Shown: positions 1 to 8,439, counted from the first letter of the stretch. The stretch: DNA of 13,023 nucleotides from JBAXBF01 sp034429745 (GCA_034429745.1 DAOUFY010000051.1:1-13023); one strand, 5' to 3'. Notes: generated from the sequence alone by a model not told the origin. Numbers and translations are program-made.

Positions 1-656
1 AAACTTTCGCGTATGTTGCATCTCACGATATGCAAGAACCATTACGCAAGGTAAAAAGCTATATAGAAATTTTCCAAAAACAATATAAAGATCAGTTTGA
101 TGACAATGCCAAAACAATTCTCCAAAATATCTCGCGCGGGGCTGAACGAATGCAGCGCATGATCAAAGATCTTCTTGAATATTCCCGCATTCTTAAAACA
201 GAGGCAAACTTTGAACTTATTTCTTTAGAAGATGTATTGCAGCGCGTTCTCCTCGATCTCAATCTGACAATTCAACTAAAAAATGCTCACATCACTCATG
301 ATCCATTGCCCTTTGTAAAAGGGCAGCCTACTCTGCTTTATCGCTTGCTGCTGAATTTGATTACAAACGCTATTAAATATCAAAAACCAAATGTAGATCC
401 TCAAATCCATATAAGTGCTGAAAAGAGTGATTCCCAATGGATATTCAGCGTGCAAGATAACGGCATCGGTATAGACCAGAACGACCAAGAACGTATTTTC
501 TTTCTATTTACTCGATTGCATTCTCGCTCTGAAATAGATGGCACAGGAATAGGCTTAGCCGTATGCAAACGCATTGTAGAATTGCATGGCGGAAAAATTT
601 GGCTTAAATCTGAACCGAATGTTGGTTCTATCTTCTATTTTAGCCTGCCTGCTTAG
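1..656 (+). CDS. Sensor histidine kinase, C-terminal part (5' end outside window)
   Basis: This is the transmitter core of a two-component sensor kinase, which autophosphorylates on His and passes the phosphate to a response regulator. The open frame (codons from base 3) continues leftward out of the window, so the first internal ATG at base 30 is not the start. Upstream of it lies the H-box, read as FAYVASHDMQEPLR, with the acceptor His at bases 24-26. A HisKA helical hairpin follows. The HATPase_c domain then shows the N-box LLLNLITNAIKY (about bases 345-380), the G1 box DNGIGID (456-476), an F-box-like IFFLFTRLH and the G2 box GTGIGLA (540-560), and it ends GSIFYFSLPA. All catalytic boxes are intact. 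The SHDxxEPLR H-box with a short HATPase is typical of PAS- or phytochrome-linked kinases, but the sensor part cannot be seen. The last 17 bases overlap the convergent alaS. Confidence 0.93.
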   Translation, partial: TFAYVASHDMQEPLRKVKSYIEIFQKQYKDQFDDNAKTILQNISRGAERMQRMIKDLLEYSRILKTEANFELISLEDVLQRVLLDLNLTIQLKNAHITHDPLPFVKGQPTLLYRLLLNLITNAIKYQKPNVDPQIHISAEKSDSQWIFSVQDNGIGIDQNDQERIFFLFTRLHSRSEIDGTGIGLAVCKRIVELHGGKIWLKSEPNVGSIFYFSLPA

Positions 657-3390
657 CTTTAACCCATTCCAAAGTGAGGTGGATTGCTTCTTTTAGCTTA
701 GAAGCGTCCTTTCCACCCGCCTGAGCTAATGTTGGCCTTCCTCCTCCACTACCCCCCAATGGTTTCGCAACTGCCTTTGCTAAATCACCGGCATGATATC
801 CTTGTTTCACCAAGTCTTCGGTAAGAGATGCAACAATAATCGGGCTGCCATTGGATACACTGCCAAGCACAGCAACACTTTTTTGAGGGTACTTTTGCCT
901 AAACCGATCAGCCAACATGCGTAAAACATCTACCTCAACATTTTCTATCGTAGCCGTTAACACGTGAATGTCATTTACCAAAGAAGGCTTTTCAAGCGCG
1001 TCTTCCAATTGCAATAAAGCAAATTGTTGCTGAAGCTGCTGCACATCCTTTTTCACTTCTGCAAGTTCTTCTAAAGTTGCTTTAGTTTTATCCAAAAGCA
1101 AATCTGCTGTAGTCCCCATCATCTTTGAAACTGAGCGCAAGGTATGACGCATTTGTTGAACATATTGATAGGCTTTATATCCTGTAATAGCTTCTATACG
1201 TCTAATTCCGGCTGCAGCACTACCTTCACTAGTGATAATAAATATTCCAATATCGCTAGTTTCTTCTACATGGGTACCACCACAAAGCTCATAAGAAAGA
1301 GGAGTATCATCTCCAATGGCAATCGTACGCACGACATCCGCATACTTTTCACCAAATAGCGCCATGGCCCCTTCTGCCCTAGCTTGTTCAAGTGGTTTTA
1401 TTTCCACCTTTAATGGGTACCCTTTTAGAATCTGCTCATTGACTTTTTGTTCTACTTGATCCAATTCCTCTTGGGTTAAAGCTTGTGGATGAGTAAAATC
1501 AAAGCGCAAGTGATCAGGAGCAACCAACGAACCTGCCTGACGTGCGTGGGGTCCTATGATTTCACGCAATGCAGCGTGAAGTAAGTGAGTGGCGGTATGA
1601 TTTCTCTCAATTGATTTTCTTCTCTTATAATCCACTTCTGCAATTGCATCATCACCAACCTGCGGGTTTCCAGCAAGTACTTTTCCGTAATGAACAATCA
1701 CACCGGCAGCAGGTTTACGCATATTTTCTACGAGTATTTTCCACCCTTTTTTCTCGCTGTAAATCACTCCTGTATCAGAGACTTGTCCTCCGGCTTCAAG
1801 GTAAAAGCTTGTTTCGGGAAGCAATACCTCTACCGTATCTCCTTCTTTAACCTCGACAACCGATTTGCTATTTTTTATCATAGCCACTATTTTTGATGGA
1901 AACCTCAGCGAACTATAAGGGTTATATCGCACTCCCTCGACAGAGAGAGCTCCCTGTGCCACCAAATCATCAAAGACTTGACGATACGTTTCCACCTTGG
2001 TGGCATCCATATCACCAAAGGCTCCCGCGCCGGATGCGATGCGATGCTCTTCCATCGCTTGATGAAAGCCAGCTTCTTCAATAGCCAAACCTTGTTCTTC
2101 AGCAATGTCTTTTACTAGTTCTAACGGAAGTCCATACGTAGCATATAAATCAAAAACCACTTTTCCACTAATGACTTTTTCATTCTTTATTTGTGCTCTT
2201 TCCAGCACCTGTTCTAATCGAGACAACCCGCTTTCTAAAGTACGATGGAATTGTTCTTCTTCACGCGTTAGACTGTCTAATATTGCTGTTCTGTTTTGCC
2301 GCAACTCTTGATAAAAATCACCATAAGTATCTATAACTGTATCCGCTACTTTAGCAAGAAACGGGTCGTTTAAGCCAATTTTTGTCCCAAATCTTGCTGC
2401 CCGCCGAACAATCATCCGACACACATAATTTCGACCGATATTTCCCGGTACAACACCATCTGCAATCAGGAAAGCTGCTGCGCGTGCATGATCAGTAATT
2501 ACCCGATATGGAGTAATAAATCGAGTTCTTTCCTCATCAGTATGCTTAGTGAGCCGTTGAATAGCAGCCATGATTGGCGAAAGCAAGTCGGTCTTATAGT
2601 TTGAGCTTGTACCTTGTAAAATCGAAACGATCCGTTCCAACCCCATTCCTGTATCAACATGTTTTGCGGGTAATAACTCAAGTTCACTTTGACTAAGGCG
2701 GTTATACTGAATAAATACCAAATTCCATAATTCTAAAAATCGAGCGCAATCTCCATTTACCCGGCAGACATGTCCCGGCTCATGCTGCTTATTACAAGCC
2801 TCAGGTCCCCGATCAATGTGGATCTCAGAGCAAGGACCACAGGGACCTGTTTCTGCCATTTCCCAAAAATTGTCTTTTCTTCCAAAAAACAGCACATGAG
2901 AAGGGTCCATACCCTTTTGCTCAAGCCAATAATTTGCTGCTTCTTCATCAGTGGGTATTTCACCCTTTTCGTCCTTAAAACATGTAGCCCATAATTTATC
3001 TTTAGGCAAACCCCAAACTTCCGTCAACAATTCCCATGCCCAGGCTATGGCTTCTTTTTTATAATAATCTCCAAAAGACCAATTGCCGAGCATTTCAAAA
3101 AATGTATGATGAGTATCATCGCGCCCCACATCATCTAGATCATTGTGTTTGCCAGCTACCCGCATACATTTCTGTGAATTAACCGCCCGTGTGTATGAGC
3201 GCTTATCGGTACCTAAAAACACATCCTTAAACTGCACCATACCAGCGTTTGTGAATAATAATGTTTGATCACCTCCAGGTACTAAAGGCGCAGAAGGCAC
3301 AAAAGTATGCTGATGAGCTATAAAAAAATCAATGAATGATTGACGTATCTGAGCACCAGTTAGGGGTTTTGCATGTTGATTAGTCTTCAT
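640..3390 (-). CDS. alaS: Alanyl-tRNA synthetase
   Basis: Cytoplasmic class II synthetase that charges tRNA-Ala and hydrolyses mis-charged Ser/Gly-tRNA. I start it at the ATG at 3390 (916 residues, slightly longer than the usual ~880) because GAGGAAGG lies about 12 bases upstream and the protein then opens MKTNQHAKPLTGAQIRQSF, like other AlaS. A longer frame to 3441 lacks family similarity in its first 17 residues. Class II motifs are visible: TNAGMVQFKDVFLG (motif 1), FFEMLGNWSFGDYY (motif 2) and GMGLERI (motif 3). The editing domain has HTATH (His598, His602) and CGGTH (Cys703, His707). A coiled coil with QQLQQQ is followed by the C-Ala domain with the glycine-rich GGSGGGRPTLAQAGG. The insertion DRGPEAC...GHVCRVNGDC before LELWNLVFIQYNR is Cys/His-rich. 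It is the last gene of its operon: it overlaps the rhodanese stop by 11 bases, and its own stop overlaps the convergent kinase. Confidence 0.97.
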   Translation of the reverse strand: MKTNQHAKPLTGAQIRQSFIDFFIAHQHTFVPSAPLVPGGDQTLLFTNAGMVQFKDVFLGTDKRSYTRAVNSQKCMRVAGKHNDLDDVGRDDTHHTFFEMLGNWSFGDYYKKEAIAWAWELLTEVWGLPKDKLWATCFKDEKGEIPTDEEAANYWLEQKGMDPSHVLFFGRKDNFWEMAETGPCGPCSEIHIDRGPEACNKQHEPGHVCRVNGDCARFLELWNLVFIQYNRLSQSELELLPAKHVDTGMGLERIVSILQGTSSNYKTDLLSPIMAAIQRLTKHTDEERTRFITPYRVITDHARAAAFLIADGVVPGNIGRNYVCRMIVRRAARFGTKIGLNDPFLAKVADTVIDTYGDFYQELRQNRTAILDSLTREEEQFHRTLESGLSRLEQVLERAQIKNEKVISGKVVFDLYATYGLPLELVKDIAEEQGLAIEEAGFHQAMEEHRIASGAGAFGDMDATKVETYRQVFDDLVAQGALSVEGVRYNPYSSLRFPSKIVAMIKNSKSVVEVKEGDTVEVLLPETSFYLEAGGQVSDTGVIYSEKKGWKILVENMRKPAAGVIVHYGKVLAGNPQVGDDAIAEVDYKRRKSIERNHTATHLLHAALREIIGPHARQAGSLVAPDHLRFDFTHPQALTQEELDQVEQKVNEQILKGYPLKVEIKPLEQARAEGAMALFGEKYADVVRTIAIGDDTPLSYELCGGTHVEETSDIGIFIITSEGSAAAGIRRIEAITGYKAYQYVQQMRHTLRSVSKMMGTTADLLLDKTKATLEELAEVKKDVQQLQQQFALLQLEDALEKPSLVNDIHVLTATIENVEVDVLRMLADRFRQKYPQKSVAVLGSVSNGSPIIVASLTEDLVKQGYHAGDLAKAVAKPLGGSGGGRPTLAQAGGKDASKLKEAIHLTLEWVKAKQAG

Positions 3391-4240
3391 CTTCTGGGTA
3401 ACCTTCCTCAATGGGCAAAGATGGATCTCGCGACCAATCATTCCAGCCGCTGAAATAGCTTTTTACATTTTTCACACCAGCCAACTTTAGCGCGAGCAAC
3501 ATATTTGATGTTCTAGCCCCTTTAAAACAATATAAATAGACCGTACTATCCTTTGTTATACCTACTTCTCCAGCAATACTCAATATCTCTTCTGGGGATT
3601 TAAAATACGGTATTCCATGCACTGTTTTCATCATGCGATACCACTCGATCCATTTTGCGCCGGGAATGCGTCCTTTTCTGGGGCAAAAATCTATCACATA
3701 AGGGGATGAACTCGCTCCTAACCACTCTGCTCGATCCCGGCAGTCAACAATAATAATATTGGGATTTCCTATTGCTGCCAGCATTTCTTCTGTGGTTACC
3801 ATTTCACTAGGGTCTATGTTAGGTACAAAATTGGATGGTTCATAAAAGTGTTCTTCTTTTGTCGTTGGTAAATTCTTTCTAACCCAAGCGCGAAATCCTC
3901 CGTGCAGTACTTTCACATCCGGCGTGCCAAAGTACTTTAGCATAAAACGCCCCCGGCAGGATTGTCCATACCCATTATCCATAGCATCTTCGTAGAACAC
4001 CACATGGTGCTCGTGAGTTAATCCAGCGAAGCTAAGCCAAGACGTAAAATGACGCACCATTGCCGGCAACCCCCCTGAGCCAGCTGTACATAAATATGTG
4101 AAAAATTCACTGATATTTATCGCCCCGGGAATATGAGATTTATTATAGTCTATGGCATCGCGTGTATCAATCAGATACAATAGTGGATCGTTTAATTTTT
4201 CAGCTAATTCATCAACTTCGATCAGATATGGATTTGCCAT
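3380..4240 (-). CDS. Two-domain rhodanese-type sulfurtransferase
   Basis: Thiosulfate or 3-mercaptopyruvate sulfurtransferase-like protein, which would move sulfane sulfur through a cysteine persulfide. The start chosen is ATG 4240 (286 residues), because GGGGAGG lies 6 bases upstream and MANPYLIEVDELAEKL is the usual rhodanese opening; the frame extends to 4330 but would overlap the previous gene. The N-terminal domain (about 5-125) carries LIDTRDAIDYNKSHIPGA and HGGFRAW but has Asp/Glu (VVFYEDA) where an active Cys loop would be, so it is a non-catalytic repeat as in classical TSTs. The C-terminal domain (about 145-275) has the active loop YCFKGARTS with Cys238. The CRKG- or CGSG-type loop that separates thiosulfate from mercaptopyruvate enzymes is CFKG here, so the donor is not predictable. 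No signal peptide is seen, so it is cytoplasmic. It lies 34 bp downstream of the binding protein and overlaps alaS, which suggests co-transcription. Confidence 0.92.
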   Translation of the reverse strand: MANPYLIEVDELAEKLNDPLLYLIDTRDAIDYNKSHIPGAINISEFFTYLCTAGSGGLPAMVRHFTSWLSFAGLTHEHHVVFYEDAMDNGYGQSCRGRFMLKYFGTPDVKVLHGGFRAWVRKNLPTTKEEHFYEPSNFVPNIDPSEMVTTEEMLAAIGNPNIIIVDCRDRAEWLGASSSPYVIDFCPRKGRIPGAKWIEWYRMMKTVHGIPYFKSPEEILSIAGEVGITKDSTVYLYCFKGARTSNMLLALKLAGVKNVKSYFSGWNDWSRDPSLPIEEGYPEDED

Positions 4241-4274
4241 TAATTCCTCCCCGCCAGCTCTAGTCAATATAATC

Positions 4275-5195
4275 CTACTTTGCTCCAGCTTCTTTTGCAA
4301 AACGAGTGTCAACAAACGCTTCAAGGTCAATTTTGCTCGTCATTACCGGTATAACTTTCGTCAGATAATTCTGCATTGCTTCCAGTGGTTCCAGAGATGG
4401 ATACAATTCCCCAGTAGAAACATGCTTGTTCTTCAATACCCGTTCGACCACCTCAATTTTTTGGTCTAAGAACTTTGCTCCAATTTTTGCCGCTTCATCG
4501 GGATTATTTTCTATAAAAGTTCCGGATTTCACAAAACTATTCACCAACTCGTGTACAGCATCCGGATATTTGCCGATGATTTCTTCTTTCATCACAACGA
4601 TACAGCATGGGTGATTAGGCCATATATCCTTCGACAAGGCAAACTCTTCTCCATTGCCTTCTAAAACTACCTGTGAACCGTAAGGCTCTGCCACAATGAA
4701 TCCCCCAATCTTGCCTTCCTCATCCCAAGCCATAATTTCAGGAATTTCAGAGGGCGCCACAGTTTCAAATGTTACGTCTTTACCAATTCCAACGGTTAGA
4801 CCCTTTTCTCTCAGCAATCTGTCGAATATCAGATGATGGATGGAAAGGTAATGGGGAATGAGCACTGTTTTACCTTTGAAGTCCTCGATTTTTTGGATAT
4901 TGGCGCGTTTGTTTTTAATAATTACACTGCCATCCCGATGTCCAAACAACGTCAAGCGTATTTTCGCTCCCGCGGAAAATAAATCCATTGCTAATGGGGC
5001 TAAGATAAAAGCTGCATCAACACTTCCTTCTTTCAACGCATCCTTTAACGGATTCCAGCCAGGAAAGTATTGTGTCTCCAAATTTAGGTAATTAAACTTT
5101 TCTTCCCCACTTTCAAGTTTTGCCTTGGTGACTCCAAGTACCAAGTGATCAGTTAACTTTAAATGTCCAATTTTAATGGTTGGAAGTGAAGCCAT
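4275..5195 (-). CDS. NMT1/NrtA/SsuA-type substrate-binding protein without signal peptide
   Basis: A 306-residue protein with the type II periplasmic-binding fold of the NitT/TauT group (nitrate, sulfonate, taurine, thiamine-precursor binders). It opens PTIKIGHLKLTDHLVLGVTK. FNYLNLETQYFPGWNPLKDALKEGSVDAAFILAPLAMDLFSAG matches the lobe-1 region, where these proteins sample the ligand, and DFKGKTVLIPHYLSIHHLIFDRLLREKGL is the lobe-crossing segment. The C-terminal half has GGFIVAEPYGSQVV, WPNHPCCIVVMKEEII and PDAVHELVNSFVKSG. The start at 5195 has AAGGAG eight bases upstream and is firm. Even so, there is no hydrophobic leader, Tat motif or lipobox, and no permease or ATPase gene nearby. It may therefore act in the cytoplasm as a binder or sensor rather than as a transporter part. 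The ligand is unknown; the rhodanese downstream hints at a sulfur compound (inference). Confidence 0.85.
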   Translation of the reverse strand: MASLPTIKIGHLKLTDHLVLGVTKAKLESGEEKFNYLNLETQYFPGWNPLKDALKEGSVDAAFILAPLAMDLFSAGAKIRLTLFGHRDGSVIIKNKRANIQKIEDFKGKTVLIPHYLSIHHLIFDRLLREKGLTVGIGKDVTFETVAPSEIPEIMAWDEEGKIGGFIVAEPYGSQVVLEGNGEEFALSKDIWPNHPCCIVVMKEEIIGKYPDAVHELVNSFVKSGTFIENNPDEAAKIGAKFLDQKIEVVERVLKNKHVSTGELYPSLEPLEAMQNYLTKVIPVMTSKIDLEAFVDTRFAKEAGAK

Positions 5196-5209
5196 GGTTT
5201 TTCTCCTTA

Positions 5210-5288
5210 ATTTTTCTTTTTACAATTATTTTATTTTTTTATTACAATACAATATACATTGCAATTAATACTCTATCTGCAAACCATT
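5210..5288 (-). promoter_or_regulatory. AT-rich promoter region of the binding protein-rhodanese-alaS operon
   Basis: Because a terminator stem sits at 5295-5317, this operon needs its own promoter here. On the minus strand several weak candidates exist, for example TATATT near 5257-5252, and TTGCAA (5264-5259) with an A/T-rich -10 about 17 bases further on. None is close to consensus on both boxes, so I do not name one. ATTACAAT (5241-5248) and ATTGCAAT (5258-5265) form an imperfect inverted pair with 9 bases between them, which could be an operator. The AAGGAG ribosome site is at about 5204-5209. Confidence 0.35.
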
Positions 5289-5317
5289 AAAAGACTGCTT
5301 TGATTTTAGCAAAGCAG
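5289..5317 (-). terminator. Rho-independent terminator after the Fe-S oxidoreductase gene
   Basis: The perfect 8-bp arms CTGCTTTG (5295-5302) and CAAAGCAG (5310-5317) enclose a 7-base loop. Read on the minus strand, the stem is followed by TCTTTTAA. It lies 11 bases past the stop at 5328. The U-tract is short, so termination may be partial. Confidence 0.65.
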
Positions 5318-5327
5318 GTTTTACCTG

Positions 5328-7364
5328 TCAAGTTTCCCCTTGCATTGGTCTATCATCTGTTGAAAACATTATCCATTCTGCAATATCAACCACTTGTAAT
5401 GAGTCTGCTTGGCTCTGGGCCGCATCACTTAACATAGTTAAACAAAATGGGCAGGCAGTCATTAGAACAGAAGCGCCGCTTTGTTTTGTTTGTTCTAACC
5501 TTTTCCAGCTCACCCGCTCGGTATTGGGTGTCTCTTCCTTCCACATTTGAGCACCGCCGGCACCGCAACAAAAAGACAACGCTCGGGAGTAAGGCAATTC
5601 AGCATATTTGGCTGCAGCATGTTGCAATATTTCCCTTGCTGCGTCAAAGACCCCATTCTGCCTGCCAAGGTAGCATGGATCATGGTAAGTTACAACACCA
5701 TCATCAGTCGGTGCTTTTAACTTCAACTTCCCTTCTCTTACCCACTCATGAATTAGTTGGGTATGATGAAGCACTTCATACTTACCGCCATATACCGCAT
5801 ACTCGTTTTTTAACACATGGAAGCAATGCGGGCAAGTCGTTACAATGCGCTGCGGCGCTACCTCGCTTAGCGTTTCTATATTCCGCAAAGCCAATTCATA
5901 AAAAATATCTTCCCTCCCCGATCTACGAGCTGCATCGCCAGTACAAGCTTCTTGTTCACCTAAAATAGCATAGTCGGCTTGAACCCCATTTAATAGTTTT
6001 GCAAAAGCAATGGCTGTCTTTTGAGCGCGTGCATCTATAGCTGGCGCACATCCTACCCACCATAATAGTTTAGGATGTGGATTATCTTCAATGGTCTTAA
6101 TATGAATATCCTTTGCCCAAGCACAGCGTTCTTCAGGTGGCAAACCCCAAGGGTTTGCACTTCGTTCAAGCCCGCGATAGACAACCTGAAATGATTGAGG
6201 AAAACGATTTTCCATAAGTACAAGAGCACGCCTTATATCCAAAATATCGCGCATTGGCTCATTGCCAACCGGACAAACTTGAATACAAGCCCCACATGCT
6301 GTACACTCCCATACTGCCTCTTCGCTGATGAGGTATTCGGTTAGCTTTACCTCCTTGCATTTGCCCTCAGCTAGCTGGAAACCATAGGAGTTTAATACAT
6401 ATCGTTTGTTAATTTCCAGCGCCGCTGGAGAAAGGCTTTTTCCACTTGCGTAAGCTGGGCACACCTCTTGACAGCGGAAACACATAATGCAAGCATAGCC
6501 ATCCATGATTTGTTCCCAACCTAAATCTGTAAGCTGGGTTGCGCCAAACTGTTCTATCTTATCATCCTCAAAATTAATGGGGGCAAGCTCACCCATCGAA
6601 CGTCGCTGGGGCTTCAGTAAAAAGTTCAGTGGTGCGAAAAAGATATGTATATGCTTTGAATGAGGGAAGTAAGGCAAAAAAAGCAAGATAGAACCAATAG
6701 CTAACCAAAACGCTGTATGTTCTAATACAATGAGGGTAGGAATGGGCAACATTTGCCATAGCATTGATATTTGCTGGGCAAGCGGTTGCCACAAGTCAAC
6801 TTTTTCTCGGTGTTGAGCTAAAACCAGGCTTTGCTCCCACCACCGCGCTCCCACATGGAGCACGATAAAGGCAGCAACAATGCTGGAATCTCGTTGAATG
6901 CCTATTTTTGCTTCTTGACTGAATAAAGTCGTCGAACGGCATTGCATCTCTTTTGGCTTTACAATGAAGCGTCGGATAATAAAATAAAGCATACCGAGCA
7001 GCACACCCGCGCTCATCATATCTGCCGCCAAACGATAAATATTGCCAACCCATCCATTACCCAGAAAAATAAAATCAGGAATAAATGCTTGCAGTATATC
7101 ACCAATATTAACGATCAAATAAAACATAAAGCCCCAAGCCACAAAGGCGTGAAATATGCTTGTCATTGTTCGCATCTGGAATGTTGGTTTTAGAGAAATC
7201 GTATTAATGAAAGCCTTGGCTAAAGAATGCCAAGCATTCTTCCAGTCAACTTTGCCTTGCGCACTATTAATGCATCCAATCATAATACGAACACCGCGTA
7301 ATGTAAGCATGATTGAAACAATCAATAAGAGGATGAATATGATTTTCTCAAAGAGTGTCAACAT
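5328..7364 (-). CDS. Membrane-anchored Fe-S oxidoreductase (NarI-like + HdrD/CCG domains; ETF:menaquinone oxidoreductase-like)
   Basis: A 678-residue fusion. The N-terminal ~245 residues hold about five membrane helices (2-22, 67-95, 107-130, 160-180, 205-232) like the NarI/DsrM cytochrome b subunit, with candidate haem ligands His72, His170 and His216. Two [4Fe-4S] ferredoxin motifs follow: C292xxC295xxC298xxxC302 and C354xxC357xxC360xxxC364. Then come two CCG (DUF224/HdrD) domains: C439...C474-T-G...C511xxC514 and C564...C599-C600-G...C638xxC641. Only the second has the full CCG; the first reads CTG, which I recall as common in this family. Such proteins are proposed to pass electrons between ETF or a soluble partner and menaquinone in beta-oxidation (family knowledge). 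No etfAB is in the window, so the partner is inferred. Start ATG 7364 is 10 bp after the transpeptidase stop. An ATG at 7394 is possible but overlaps, and the GGGGGAG upstream suits 7364 only with long spacing. Confidence 0.9.
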   Translation of the reverse strand: MLTLFEKIIFILLLIVSIMLTLRGVRIMIGCINSAQGKVDWKNAWHSLAKAFINTISLKPTFQMRTMTSIFHAFVAWGFMFYLIVNIGDILQAFIPDFIFLGNGWVGNIYRLAADMMSAGVLLGMLYFIIRRFIVKPKEMQCRSTTLFSQEAKIGIQRDSSIVAAFIVLHVGARWWEQSLVLAQHREKVDLWQPLAQQISMLWQMLPIPTLIVLEHTAFWLAIGSILLFLPYFPHSKHIHIFFAPLNFLLKPQRRSMGELAPINFEDDKIEQFGATQLTDLGWEQIMDGYACIMCFRCQEVCPAYASGKSLSPAALEINKRYVLNSYGFQLAEGKCKEVKLTEYLISEEAVWECTACGACIQVCPVGNEPMRDILDIRRALVLMENRFPQSFQVVYRGLERSANPWGLPPEERCAWAKDIHIKTIEDNPHPKLLWWVGCAPAIDARAQKTAIAFAKLLNGVQADYAILGEQEACTGDAARRSGREDIFYELALRNIETLSEVAPQRIVTTCPHCFHVLKNEYAVYGGKYEVLHHTQLIHEWVREGKLKLKAPTDDGVVTYHDPCYLGRQNGVFDAAREILQHAAAKYAELPYSRALSFCCGAGGAQMWKEETPNTERVSWKRLEQTKQSGASVLMTACPFCLTMLSDAAQSQADSLQVVDIAEWIMFSTDDRPMQGET

Positions 7365-7374
7365 ACCGCAAATT

Positions 7375-8439
7375 TTACGCTCCCCCTTGATCATATAAGC
7401 TTGGGTCGGTAGGAGTTTTGCCGGAAGGATCCCAAACGTAAACATAGTCTCCAACCTTAGCCCAATTGAAAAGCCAATGCGCGTCACCATTGGATAAATT
7501 TACACAACCGCGTGAGGCGGCAAGTCCAAAATAATTATGCCAGTATGCGCCATGCAAAGCTCGCTCTTGATCAAAATACATCGTCCAAGGTACATCTTCC
7601 AAGAGATAGCTATCCACAAAAGAAGGATCATAAAGCTTCATGGTTTCTGCTTCTTTTTTCTCGCGAATTTGGAAAACACCCGGCCGAGTCCAATGCCCTT
7701 CTCCACCGCTTGATACCAAAGTAGCAAAGATCAATCGCTGATTCTCATAAACACTAAGAGTCTGTTCCATTAGATTGACTTCTATCCATCTTGATGAATT
7801 TACCCCGGCTGGTGGCTGAGTATTAATCATTACTCGCCCTACGGCACTGCTCTCCACCCACTGACTAATGCCAATCTGTGTCCATTCAACATCACCCACT
7901 TTTTTGGTTGCCATAATGGGTACTACTTTGTATTGAGGTAATTTTGGTTCCGCAGATGATGGTTGTTCTCCGGGAGATATAGAAGGCGACACCGGTTTTA
8001 CAATCCACCCAAAATCATTGGTTGGTGTTTTCCAAAAGACCAAACCTTGGAAGGATGATGGCGTAATTTTATGTAAATCATTGCCTGTCATCCATTCACC
8101 TTTGCCAATTTCATAAAACTTTTTATTATCTAGCTCTTGCACATTTTGATAGGAGACATAGGTTAATTTTCTTAATCCAATGTTTAATATCCGCGAAGCT
8201 TGGTTTGCTTTATTTGATTTTGCTGCATCAATGCTGCTGTATATAGGAGCTTGTTCAGTAATTACTTTTCCATAAAAGAAAGGTACTTCCACTAAACTTG
8301 CATCCGGCTTAGTTGCCGGCAGTGGAGCAAGATATTGCAATGATGTCGGTAAATCTCTCTTTTCACCATAAGCATTGACGGTATTAACCGCCAAAAGCAC
8401 CGCTATCAACCCTGTGATAAATGAAAACCACTGCTTCAC
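7375..8439 (-). CDS. Secreted L,D-transpeptidase (YkuD domain)
   Basis: Cell-wall enzyme that makes 3-3 peptidoglycan cross-links or anchors proteins to the wall through a catalytic cysteine. The 354 residues start at a GTG (8437-8439) with GGGAGG about 8 bases upstream. A signal peptide is visible (MKQWFSFITGLIAVLLAVNT, likely cut after VNA at residue 23). Residues ~50-200 look like two small SH3-like segments (one ending near GEWMTGNDLHKI, one near QWVESSAVGRV) joined by a Ser/Pro linker around 150-168. The YkuD domain (about 217-336) begins RWIEVNLMEQTLSVYE, has a TRPGVF segment, and carries the catalytic motif HGAYWHNYFGLAASRGCVNL with His296 and Cys312. The Arg before GC replaces the usual His of SHGC; variants at this site are known. 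It is followed after 10 bp by the Fe-S oxidoreductase, so the two are probably co-transcribed. Confidence 0.93.
   Translation of the reverse strand: MKQWFSFITGLIAVLLAVNTVNAYGEKRDLPTSLQYLAPLPATKPDASLVEVPFFYGKVITEQAPIYSSIDAAKSNKANQASRILNIGLRKLTYVSYQNVQELDNKKFYEIGKGEWMTGNDLHKITPSSFQGLVFWKTPTNDFGWIVKPVSPSISPGEQPSSAEPKLPQYKVVPIMATKKVGDVEWTQIGISQWVESSAVGRVMINTQPPAGVNSSRWIEVNLMEQTLSVYENQRLIFATLVSSGGEGHWTRPGVFQIREKKEAETMKLYDPSFVDSYLLEDVPWTMYFDQERALHGAYWHNYFGLAASRGCVNLSNGDAHWLFNWAKVGDYVYVWDPSGKTPTDPSLYDQGGA

Noticed and set aside
686..705. Inverted repeat GCTTCT/AGAAGC just past the kinase stop, as a terminator
   Set aside because: It lies in alaS coding sequence, has only 6-bp arms with an 8-base loop, and has no T-tract following on either strand.
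3391..3441. Upstream start for AlaS giving 17 extra residues
   Set aside because: The extra residues do not look like AlaS and lie in the rhodanese coding region, and the ribosome site fits the ATG at 3390.
5447..5968. A 173-codon plus-strand frame
   Set aside because: It is antisense to the well-supported CCG-domain coding region, and its composition (many His, Arg, Ser) fits a shadow frame.
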